Positions 22,294-29,500 of a DNA stretch of 29,768 nt are shown piece by piece. Below the pieces are notes generated by a model. It had not been told where the DNA came from and made no database searches. It was given only the letters and a program-made list of their open reading frames with translations. Where the stretch lies: IMG/VR virus record IMGVR_UViG_3300044613_002764, positions 1 to 29,768 of that record; one strand, 5' to 3'. A program made the translations under genes and the position numbers. This DNA is from a virus. Numbering within the stretch: position 1 is the first letter of the stretch; every line of letters starts with the position of its first letter.

Positions 22294-22838
22294 TTGTCCA
22301 CCACCACAATGTCGCATTTCTCGACGTCCGATGTGACCTCGAACCCTTCAGGCTGCTGCTCGATCAGCATGCTGCGCTGCAGCTCTGTCAGACGACTGAC
22401 CTGAAACTCCTCTGTCGTCTTAATAGTCTCGACCCAGCCATGCTGATGCGCCAGCGCCAGTGCCATGTTTTTGTCGACTACCTTGAGGCCGCCTCTGACC
22501 GTTCGGAATTTGACCTTGCCGAATGGAGTTTCGAGTGTCTTGGATTTTTGACCTGTCAGGCGACCGTGTGCGAATGCCTCGATGTGTGCGCCGTACAAAT
22601 CGCGCAGGTAGTCGACGTGCGACTGCAGACGCTTTTCCTGTCGGCGGCAGTTGTCGAGAATAAATGCATGGTGCTGCTGCATAGCTGCCAGCGCATGCTC
22701 GGTGCGACCGATGCGCTCTAGCGCCGCCTCTAGCGCAGTCATGGATGCAATGCCGTCGTGACTGATTGCCTCGCACAGGATCTCGCCTGTGGCTGTCTCG
22801 ACGACCTGGTTGTCGATGATAGTGTATGTTCGTTCCAT
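22290..22838 (-). CDS. Gp157/Gam-like protein, 182 aa
   Basis: The middle is a long coiled coil (AALERIGRTEHALAAMQQHH, DNCRRQEKRLQSHVDYL), followed by a short beta domain with SKTLETPFGKVKFRTVR, the pattern of Siphovirus Gp157 and Mu Gam-like proteins. Gam proteins bind DNA ends and block RecBCD-type nucleases. It sits ahead of ERF and SSB, as in other recombination modules. AAAGGAAC lies upstream of the ATG, which directly abuts the HTH gene stop. The role of nuclease inhibitor is inferred. Confidence 0.65.
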   Translation of the reverse strand: MERTYTIIDNQVVETATGEILCEAISHDGIASMTALEAALERIGRTEHALAAMQQHHAFILDNCRRQEKRLQSHVDYLRDLYGAHIEAFAHGRLTGQKSKTLETPFGKVKFRTVRGGLKVVDKNMALALAHQHGWVETIKTTEEFQVSRLTELQRSMLIEQQPEGFEVTSDVEKCDIVVVDK

Positions 22839-23024
22839 TTATTTCGTTCCTTTCTGTCCTGGCATCTTGCCTGTTCTGATGAAATGTTCTGCTCTGTAGC
22901 GCAGACCCTGGGGACTCAGCCCCGCCTCTTTCGCGATGCGAGAAAATGGTCGCAGGTTACGCTGAATAATCAGCCACTGCGCCGCTTCCTCGACCAGCTC
23001 GTTCATGGTTTTTGTGTTAGCCAT
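22839..23024 (-). CDS. Small HTH DNA-binding protein, 61 aa (leaderless start)
   Basis: Chosen start is ATG 23024 (MANTKTMNELVEEAAQ); the -10 box 23032-23037 is so close that transcription should begin at or near this ATG, so the message would be leaderless. A start at 23042 is ruled out because it would lie upstream of the -10. A helix-turn-helix is seen at FSRIAKEAGLSPQGLRYRAEHF, with G at the turn. It is the first leftward gene and lies beside the operator palindrome, so it may regulate both operons. It has no recognisable dimerisation domain. Confidence 0.72.
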   Translation of the reverse strand: MANTKTMNELVEEAAQWLIIQRNLRPFSRIAKEAGLSPQGLRYRAEHFIRTGKMPGQKGTK

Positions 23025-23031
23025 CCACCAT

Positions 23032-23037
23032 AGTATA
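23032..23037 (-). promoter_or_regulatory. -10 box of the leftward early promoter
   Basis: TATACT on the minus strand, 7 bases before ATG 23024. A -35 hexamer is weak: TCTACA lies 15 bp upstream (4 of 6 matches) and overlaps the left arm of the palindrome. The promoter would drive the whole leftward programme. A weak -35 over an operator suggests control by a DNA-binding protein. Confidence 0.6.
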
Positions 23038-23040
23038 CAC

Positions 23041-23059
23041 ATTTTCTCAGATTGTAGAA
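23041..23059 (+). repeat. Direct repeat with 23141-23159, operator half-site
   Basis: ATTTTCTCAGATTGTAGAA at 23041 matches ATTTTCTAACATTGTATAA at 23141 at 16 of 19 positions, with a period of exactly 100 bp. The second copy overlaps the -10 of the rightward promoter. Each holds ATTGTANAA, which is also the arm of the palindrome. Confidence 0.6.
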
Positions 23060-23076
23060 AAAGTTTTTATACAATC
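23050..23076. promoter_or_regulatory. Operator-like 27-bp near-perfect palindrome
   Basis: Arms GATTGTAgAAAAA and TTTTTaTACAATC are complementary at 12 of 13 positions around one central G. It lies across the -35 area of the leftward promoter, between the divergent operons, and has the size of a dimer operator. A related half-site overlaps the rightward -10. Confidence 0.72.
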
Positions 23077-23129
23077 GTCTGGGACTTTAGACCTAGATTG
23101 AACTATTTTTGATAAATTGTTTCCTCCGA

Positions 23130-23160
23130 TTGACAAAAACATTTTCTAACATTGTATAAT
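23130..23160 (+). promoter_or_regulatory. Rightward promoter
   Basis: Both hexamers are the consensus: TTGACA at 23130-23135 and TATAAT at 23155-23160, spaced 19 bp, a bit longer than the ideal 17. Transcription would begin near 23167, giving a short leader before the ATG at 23200. The -10 overlaps an operator-like half-site (ATTGTATAAT). Confidence 0.75.
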
Positions 23161-23199
23161 GATTTCATCAGCCGCGAACGATGGCTGAACGGAAACAAA

Positions 23200-23349
23200 A
23201 TGAACAACACTTACATGGTAACTTTTACACTTGGATTTCACAAGGGATCAATGGTTGTTAATGCAATCAGCCAACAAGACGCAATCAACCTAGTTCAAAA
23301 GGATTATGAGGGCTTCACTTTGAAATCAATCAAGGCAACCAAAATCTAA
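23200..23349 (+). CDS. Unknown small protein, 49 aa (first rightward gene)
   Basis: Start ATG 23200 (MNNTYMVTFTLGF) is preceded by CGGAAAC at a good distance; frames that begin earlier lie within the promoter. It has strands MVTFTLGF and KGSMVVNA and a helix QQDAINLVQKDY, ending in FTLKSIKATKI, which looks like a compact beta-alpha-beta fold. More AT-rich than the following genes. It is the first gene from the rightward promoter, so it would be made first. No family is recognised. Confidence 0.7.
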   Translation: MNNTYMVTFTLGFHKGSMVVNAISQQDAINLVQKDYEGFTLKSIKATKI

Positions 23350-23357
23350 CAACTATC

Positions 23358-23376
23358 GGGCAGGTAATCCCTGCCC
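23358..23376 (+). other. GC hairpin between rightward genes 1 and 2
   Basis: GGGCAGG and CCTGCCC form a seven-bp GC stem with a five-base loop in the spacer after the first rightward gene. No U-run follows, so it is a processing or stability element or attenuator, not a full terminator. It ends 25 bases before the next start, whose ribosome site AGGAAACAG is strong. Confidence 0.5.
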
Positions 23377-23401
23377 ACATCCACACACAGGAAACAGAAC
23401 A

Positions 23402-23785
23402 ATGAACAAAACACTCTACTGCGAAACCTCTGGCAACCCGACGCCAGAATTCCTCATCGAACTCGCCAAAATGCTCGGCGGACGACCCTGGGCGAATCAC
23501 GGCAAATTCCGCATCTACTTTGACGAAGGACGCAAAACACAGGTCTACTTGAACTTTGACGCTGGCTGGTCGCTGAACATCTGGCTCGAACCATGCGGAC
23601 AGACCGCAAAATGGTACGCGAATCGCAAGCGCGATCTGCAAGAACAGTACACTCGTCACATCCGAGTCGCCATCGGCAGCCATCATTTCGGCGAACCTGT
23701 CACTGCCTACTCGCCAGAGACGAATGCGGATTTCGAGAAAATGGTCGCCGAGTTTACAGCTAAAATGGATCAGGTGTGCGCATGA
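23402..23785 (+). CDS. Unknown protein, 127 aa (second rightward gene)
   Basis: Starts MNKTLYCETSGNPTP with a strong site (CACAGGAAACAG) upstream. It is alpha/beta, with RIYFDEGRKTQVYLNFDAG strands, an EPCGQTAKWYANRKRDL stretch, and a C-terminal helix FEKMVAEFTAKMDQ. The next gene overlaps by ATGA. No family is recognised. As an early gene of a takeover-type operon it may act on a host target. Confidence 0.72.
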   Translation: MNKTLYCETSGNPTPEFLIELAKMLGGRPWANHGKFRIYFDEGRKTQVYLNFDAGWSLNIWLEPCGQTAKWYANRKRDLQEQYTRHIRVAIGSHHFGEPVTAYSPETNADFEKMVAEFTAKMDQVCA

Positions 23786-24132
23786 ACGAAACACTGAAAA
23801 ACACCATCGTCGCCGACCTGCAGAAACTCATCGACGACTCGCGTCTCGATGGCTGCGCATGCACCAGCGGCGACTACCAGAACCCGCCTGAGCAGTGCGA
23901 CGCATGCTGGTCGCAGCTTGAATTGTTAGACCTCAGAGAATGGAAAGACAGTGCCGAGGATCAGCTCGACGAGTGCAATGTCTACCTGAACTGGGGATCA
24001 GCTTCACACTTTGTCATGGAATGGTATCGCGCCTATGTCGCCGACATGGCTGCGCACGAACTCAGTGACGAAAACCTGACCGTCCTTTTCATCTATCACA
24101 CTTTGCCAATACTAGCCGAGGAACTAAAATGA
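23782..24132 (+). CDS. Unknown acidic protein, 116 aa (third rightward gene)
   Basis: Starts at ATG 23782 (MNETLKNTIVADLQK), overlapping the previous TGA (ATGA), which is preferred over an upstream GTG. It is acidic and helical, with four Cys near the N-terminus (GCACTSGDY and QCDACWSQ, pattern CxC and CxxC) that could bind zinc. The C-terminal helices (ASHFVMEWYRAYVADMAA) are amphipathic. No family is recognised. Confidence 0.72.
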   Translation: MNETLKNTIVADLQKLIDDSRLDGCACTSGDYQNPPEQCDACWSQLELLDLREWKDSAEDQLDECNVYLNWGSASHFVMEWYRAYVADMAAHELSDENLTVLFIYHTLPILAEELK

Positions 24133-24479
24133 ACACTAAACTCTACTGCGTTATCACACGCGACGAAAACGAAAACATCAGCAACATCCGCGCCAGCGCG
24201 ACCGACCAGCACCTGGGCGACCAGGTCGTCCCGCTCGCAGGACCTCTCGACATCCTGCTCATGTGCGAGTTTACAGCTCGGTTTCTTGATGCCAAGCATT
24301 TCGGTGGCGACATGCTGTCACAGTTCATTCTGGCGGCTGTGAACCAGTTCGCCAGCTTTGAATTGCTGTGCCAGTGCGTTGAAATTGCTGAGTCTGGAAA
24401 TGCGACTCACGGCGCGCTCAAAGTCGCCGCATTCGCATCTGAATACATGACCAATAACATCGAGAAAATCCTAAAATGA
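24129..24479 (+). CDS. Unknown protein, 116 aa (fourth rightward gene)
   Basis: Starts MNTKLYCVITRDENENI, overlapping the previous TGA (ATGA). A beta start is followed by helices (LDILLMCEFTARFLDAKHF, SQFILAAVNQFASFELL, AFASEYMTNNIEKI) rich in Ala and Phe. Its opening resembles the MNKTLYC start of the second gene, though no relation is evident further in. No family is recognised. Confidence 0.72.
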   Translation: MNTKLYCVITRDENENISNIRASATDQHLGDQVVPLAGPLDILLMCEFTARFLDAKHFGGDMLSQFILAAVNQFASFELLCQCVEIAESGNATHGALKVAAFASEYMTNNIEKILK

Positions 24480-24712
24480 AATCAACCTACTCACAAAAAC
24501 TCAGCGACGTCGTCCTCTCGCAAGACGAAATTGATCGCATCGAAAACCTGACCGAAACCCAGCGACAGCAGATGAACAGTGAAATGCTGCAGCTGCTCGC
24601 TCGCTCGAAATCCCTGTCGACTGTTAAGTCGCACGACATGGACTGGCTTGGCGCCTGCTCGATGGTCCTGCTGGTCGCTGCAGTGATTTTCGTCGGGATT
24701 CTGCTGCGCTGA
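24476..24712 (+). CDS. Small tail-anchored membrane protein, 78 aa (last rightward gene)
   Basis: Starts MKSTYSQKLSDVV, overlapping the previous TGA (ATGA). The first 55 residues are a charged helical region with coiled-coil character (EIDRIENLTETQRQQM). The last 20 (ACSMVLLVAAVIFVGILL) form one membrane helix that ends at the C-terminus, as in tail-anchored proteins. The cytoplasmic part could act on a membrane partner, for example as an exclusion or inhibitor protein. The terminator follows 25 bases later. Confidence 0.72.
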   Translation: MKSTYSQKLSDVVLSQDEIDRIENLTETQRQQMNSEMLQLLARSKSLSTVKSHDMDWLGACSMVLLVAAVIFVGILLR

Positions 24713-24737
24713 AAATTGACCCTTCAGAAATAAAGAT

Positions 24738-24766
24738 AGCCGCCGATAATGGCGGCTTTTCTTTTT
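24738..24766. terminator. Intrinsic terminator between convergent operons
   Basis: AGCCGCC and GGCGGCT form a seven-bp stem with loop GATAAT, followed on the plus strand by TTTCTTTTT. It ends the rightward operon. On the minus strand, after the last leftward gene stops at 24779, the same stem is followed by ATCTTTATTT and may terminate leftward transcription too. Confidence 0.9.
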
Positions 24767-24778
24767 GTGGGATGCTCG

Positions 24779-25186
24779 TTAAACGTCTTTCGCTGGCGGC
24801 AGTTTCGCTGGAACGAAATCGCAGTAGCTGTTCACCAGCTTTTGATTCGTGGCAGTCAGCGCCAGCATGCTGCGATGTGTCGGTGTGATGCCTATCTGCT
24901 CGCTGCCGTCCATGATGTTTTTGTAGGTCAGCGCCGACACTCCGATGTTGTTGTTGTCCTCGGCAAAATTCAATGCGACCAGCACCTCGTGTTTCTCGAG
25001 TTTTACGATTTTAGAAATCAGATCGCGCTCGATGTCCTCGATGCCATGCACGTCGATTTTCTGCCCATCAGCCGATGTGCCGATTTCCTCACCGTCCTGC
25101 AAAATGACGTCCTTAGTCCGCTTGACAACTTGCTCGGTCAGTAGATTGAAAATGATTTCGAGTGTTTTGGTTTTCAGTTCCATCAT
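24779..25186 (-). CDS. Unknown protein, 135 aa (last leftward gene)
   Basis: Starts MMELKTKTLEIIFNLL, with the ATG overlapping the upstream TGA (ATGATGG). Mainly helical with LTEQVVKRTKDVILQ, DIERDLISKIVKLEKHEV and a C-terminal Pro/Lys tail KLPPAKDV. It may be a tail fibre assembly factor or a small virion protein, as it is the last gene of the tail region, but no family is recognised. It ends 12 bases before the shared terminator. Confidence 0.7.
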   Translation of the reverse strand: MMELKTKTLEIIFNLLTEQVVKRTKDVILQDGEEIGTSADGQKIDVHGIEDIERDLISKIVKLEKHEVLVALNFAEDNNNIGVSALTYKNIMDGSEQIGITPTHRSMLALTATNQKLVNSYCDFVPAKLPPAKDV

Positions 25187-25704
25187 GCCACCTTATAGCT
25201 TAGATTGATGCTGATCGTGTAAGTGTTCGTCGCAATCGTGTTCAAAATGGTATCAGTGAACTCGCCGTCAGACGTGGTGTTTGCGATTAACGACACTCGA
25301 AATGCGTTGTTGTAGCCCGTTGTCAATGTCCCCCGAGTGTTGCCAGCGCCGCCTAAAAATCCGCTGCCACTGTAAACCTCGCCGCCCAATGGTGCAAACG
25401 GCAGCCCTGTCACCGTCACTTTCGCACCCGTTGTGGTTGATGTCGCGATGACGATGGTCGCATTCAAAAACACATAGTTTCCGATGCGCTGGTAGCTGCC
25501 TGTCCTCGATGTGTACGTGACCGTAACACCAGTGCCTGTAAACGCGGGAGTCCATGGTCCCTCCTCGAAATAGTTAAGCGTCGATGTGCCGCCGCCGAAT
25601 TTCACGCCTGCAGAAAATGTCTGCAGCGACGGAAATGTATTCGCCTGGTTAATGCCAGCAGGCGGCCATGTGTACTCGACCTGTGTCAAATCTGGTTGAA
25701 ACAT
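25183..25704 (-). CDS. Tail fibre-type protein, 173 aa
   Basis: Starts MFQPDLTQVEYTWPP. After a short N-terminal part (PSLQTFSAGVKFGG) it has GPWTPAFTG then TGSYQRIGNYVFLNATIV, the common phage tail fibre element 'GxWTPxF ... GxYxxIGNxV', and a beta-rich C-terminus. The same element occurs in the protein encoded at 26058-26522, so the two are paralogues or parts of one fibre system. Tail fibre tips of this kind bind cell surface polysaccharides. Confidence 0.8.
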   Translation of the reverse strand: MFQPDLTQVEYTWPPAGINQANTFPSLQTFSAGVKFGGGTSTLNYFEEGPWTPAFTGTGVTVTYTSRTGSYQRIGNYVFLNATIVIATSTTTGAKVTVTGLPFAPLGGEVYSGSGFLGGAGNTRGTLTTGYNNAFRVSLIANTTSDGEFTDTILNTIATNTYTISINLSYKVA

Positions 25705-25705
25705 A

Positions 25706-26029
25706 TCAGCTCAGAATTTCCTCGCCCTTCAGCGTAATTGATGATCCGCTTTCCAGGACCGCGTAGATGTCTAGCGATGCAGCTGCGCCATCGACGACCA
25801 GTGCGCCTGCCTCTGCTCTCGCGCTGCAGCCCAGCAGCATGTTTGCCTTCGTCGGGGCAGTTGCGCCAGCTGTCTGACACTGGAATCGGACACCGACACC
25901 AGCTGTGACAGTCGTCGGAATAATAACCCGCCATCCGATGCGTGTCGCAGTGTTTGAATCAAACAGCTTAACTGGAGTCGTCGAGTCGACTGTGACTGAA
26001 TTTCTGATTGCTACGTTGTTATATGCCAT
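25706..26029 (-). CDS. Unknown structural protein, 107 aa
   Basis: Starts MAYNNVAIRNSVTVD at ATG 26029. Beta-rich with GWRVIIPTTVTAGVGVRFQ and SLDIYAVLESGSSITL, like small jelly-roll or virion attachment domains. It lies between two fibre-type genes and ends one base before the next start. By position it is probably a virion protein in the tail tip. Confidence 0.7.
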   Translation of the reverse strand: MAYNNVAIRNSVTVDSTTPVKLFDSNTATRIGWRVIIPTTVTAGVGVRFQCQTAGATAPTKANMLLGCSARAEAGALVVDGAAASLDIYAVLESGSSITLKGEEILS

Positions 26030-26057
26030 GGCTGTTCTCTGTGTTAATTATGAATCC

Positions 26058-26522
26058 TTATAACTCTGCTGTGAAATACGTCAGGCTGCCGACCAGGTCA
26101 AAATTGCTGCCGTTGCCGACGACACCGACCTGCACAAAATTGTTGTTATGAATTAGCCGCAGTGCGCTGCCTGGCGACCATGCCGCCACCATTTCCACAT
26201 TGTCTGTGGTCGAATGCGCAGCACCGATGGCGCATGGTTTCGTGCCTGAAAAATTTGAGACGACAGGAAACGGCAGATCCCCGATCAGTAGATTTCCGCT
26301 CTCGCCGTTGGTGTTGTGCGTGGTGCCCTTAAAAACAAAATTGATGTGGCAGACATTTCCGATTTTTTGATAATAGCCTGAACGCTGAATGACAGCGAAA
26401 TCCAACACTCCACCATCAGATGTCAATGTGGGTGTCCATGCGCCCTCACTTGGGCTGATGGGTTTTGTGGTCTGAATCAGCTGGCTGAAACCGCCATCAA
26501 TCGTTTTATTCACTGTCGCCAT
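26058..26522 (-). CDS. Tail fibre-type protein, 154 aa
   Basis: Starts MATVNKTIDGGFSQL. It shares with the 173-residue protein the element GAWTPTLTS and SGYYQKIGNVCHINFVF, with the same spacing to beta-rich C-terminal part. The short N-terminus (KTIDGGFSQLIQTTK) could join the virion. It may be the shorter member of a duplicated fibre pair. It follows the 1162-residue tail protein after a 28-base gap. Confidence 0.8.
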   Translation of the reverse strand: MATVNKTIDGGFSQLIQTTKPISPSEGAWTPTLTSDGGVLDFAVIQRSGYYQKIGNVCHINFVFKGTTHNTNGESGNLLIGDLPFPVVSNFSGTKPCAIGAAHSTTDNVEMVAAWSPGSALRLIHNNNFVQVGVVGNGSNFDLVGSLTYFTAEL

Positions 26523-26550
26523 TTGGGTTTAGTTTACACCTGTCATTTCA

Positions 26551-29500
26551 TCAACTGAATGTGATGCCATCGTCAGACGTTCGCTGCGTCAGGCTGCCAC
26601 TCTCGACGTCAATCAGGACCAGCCGCCGATTCCCGCCGTTTGTCACGTCCTCATCGACTGCGATGCATTCGTCGTCGACACCCGATGCGACAGCTGTCAC
26701 CGATGCCTGCAAGATAGTGTCTGCTCGATCAGTTATTTGACCTTTAATCGACGCGCCATCAATCCAATAGATGTAGCGATTTCCGTCGCGACCGATGATG
26801 AATGTCGGCTTGACGCCGTTTGCAATTGTTCTCATGAGCGTAAATGCCTCTCCTAGCTGATTTGATTTGTATAACTTAATCGACTTGTTAATCTCTGCGA
26901 CGATGTAAATTTTCTGATCTGTTGACTGCCTGTCGATTCTGATGGCGCAGCTCGTCGCAGACAGTGCCAGCGTGTTAACAGTGCTGAACACCAGACCATT
27001 GTCAGACTTTCGAATCAGGACGTTTCCAGAGTTATCCACATACGCCGCCGCATGCACATTCGATGCGAAGTCGATGTCCAGTGACAACCTGCATCTGGCG
27101 GATCTGAGCAGACAGAACCAGCCATGCCATGGTCGCGCCTTGGCATAGATGTCGCCGCTCGAGACAATTCGCCAGTCGGTTTCGGTGTTATCCAAAACTG
27201 GGTTAAATTGCCAGATGTACCATCCAGTCGGTGGCACAGAGACCGCTGATCCTGAATCCACAGCTGCTGGTGTCTGCAGTTTGGCTGCGGCGGATGCGTT
27301 GGAAATCAGGTAGCGACCATCCTGAACATGGTCGTACACTACCTGCGCGTAGCTGCCTGTGGCTGACCAGTCGGTCGTCAGTCGTTTCTTATATGGAAAT
27401 GCTGCCAGCGGCGGAATCTCGCTGAATGAGTTAATCAATGCCAGCCTGAAGTCGTCATTCGTCCCCTTCGGCAGGACGTATGAATTCGAGAACTTGTCGG
27501 CGACTGCGATTGATTGACCCTCGTACGAATCGTAAAGACTCGACAGGTCCGTCGTGATGGTCGATGCCAGTGATGCGCCGCCATTTCCCTGCACGATGCG
27601 ATACTTAAATGCGAGTGCGTCGACGATGGTATTCGGTGTCCCCATACCTGTCAACAGCGGCGGATCCTGGAAACCCAGTATCGGACTGTACCATGTCAAA
27701 TTTCCGTAGCGATGGTTCGGACCGTCCGCCCACAGCATGGATGCCGCCCTGCTGTTTTCCCAGTACACCAGCGGATGCGTCGATTCCAGATTGAATGTCG
27801 GAAAATTGATGGTGACAGGATTTGCAGGATTCGTTGGCGTGATCCTGAATCTGAGTTTCGCGAACTGGCGACCTTTACCTAGCTGAAACCCAACAACCGT
27901 CTCTGGATTCGACATGTACGCGCTGCTGACACCAGATGCCAGCTGATCGACACCAGTATCTGTGATGCCGCTGATAATCGAGTACCCGTTATCTATTGCC
28001 CAGGTCCCACTGTATTTCAGCTGAATTCCTGTCGGCAAGTCATACGTCCCTGGCGACGATGCGATGTAGTTTGTCGCATTGTCTTGCCCATAGAAGGAAA
28101 CCTCAATTCTCGAGACGTTCGTCGTGGACCATGCCAGAACGACCTGGCGCGCTTTGGTCAGCAGCATGAACGGATCCGCAGTCCACTGCGCCATGTCCAG
28201 CTCGATGTAAGTGTTCGACCCTGTGAAACCTGTGACGACGATGTTTGCGCCGAGTGTTACTGTGCAGTCATTCGCTGTCCAGACGCCTGGTCTGCTCGTC
28301 GAAAGTGTGATGGCGCTCGGCTGCGTCATGGTCAGGACCTTAAATCTGCTGCTGCCTATCCACCTGAACCCGCCGAAAAACGCATCGAGAAATGGCTGAT
28401 TCCCGTTGTCAATTTCTAGCACCGAGGAAATCTGGCTGTTCCTGGTCCTGGGATTCGACGGCAGCGCGGCATTGTACAGCCATTGTTCTTTTATAGGTCC
28501 CCAATAATCCTCCCACGGTTGACTCGCTCCGTCGACGTCCCAGTCGTCCCTGTGATACGCGATGTTCCAATGTGGATTTACCCAGCTGCCTGTATAGCGC
28601 ATCAGCATGTCGGCATGTCCCTGATAACCAGCCAGCGTGTCGACACTTGATGGAAATGTGATAGCGATGCCCTCCGACTCGTTCAGGTTAGTATCGGTCG
28701 GCGCGATGTTCGTACAGGTCCAGGACAGCACCTCGCCCTCTGGACAGCTCGGAATCGGCACCGATGGCGGCGGACATAGACAGACCGTGTAGCCTTCGTA
28801 TGACCATGTCTTGCTATAGCTTTTGCCTTTGCTCCAGTTCGCCTGAGTGTAGATGGTCGCTGGGAATGCGTCCTCGACATCAGATGTCGCGTTTGTCACG
28901 ACTTCGAGAAAGTCTGGTCCAAGATCCGCATACACCACCTGCGACCCACCAGTGTTCACTGTGACCGCGCCGACTGTGCAGTTTCTCGTCGCCGACCCTC
29001 TAACCTCTGGGAAATCAAAACGTCGCCACAGTGCCTTGTAATCACTGTTAAACCTGACGATGGCGCGCTCGAGATTCGGAATTGCTCTGGCTGCGCCCCC
29101 GTGTGACTCGGACCAGCTCTCGACATAATACGCATCGATGTAGCCGTCGTCGTATTCGTCGGTGCAAGGATCGAGACAATATCCCTGCACAATCTCGTCA
29201 TAAACGATGGTGCTGCCGCCCTCGCCGACACACTCACCGACGACTCGCTGCATCAGTGCGCGGCGACCGTCATACGTTCGCTCGGTTTTCTGATATGACC
29301 TTGTCGAGATGATGATGCTGTCGGTGTCAGCGACCGAGATTTCGCTTCCGAAACTCAGATTGTAGGGACAGCTTCCAGACGTCGGAATACTCGCTGTCCA
29401 GACTGCGCATGGCAGCGTGGTCCATGCGTTCGTCTCGTCCTGGAATCGCCAGCCAGCAGTGATGGTCTGGTTCGCCTCTGCCTCTGTGACATATTCCATT

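Noticed and set aside
27032-27040. A perfect TTATCCACA DnaA box
   Set aside because: Single site inside the large tail gene coding sequence; about two such matches are expected by chance in this length.
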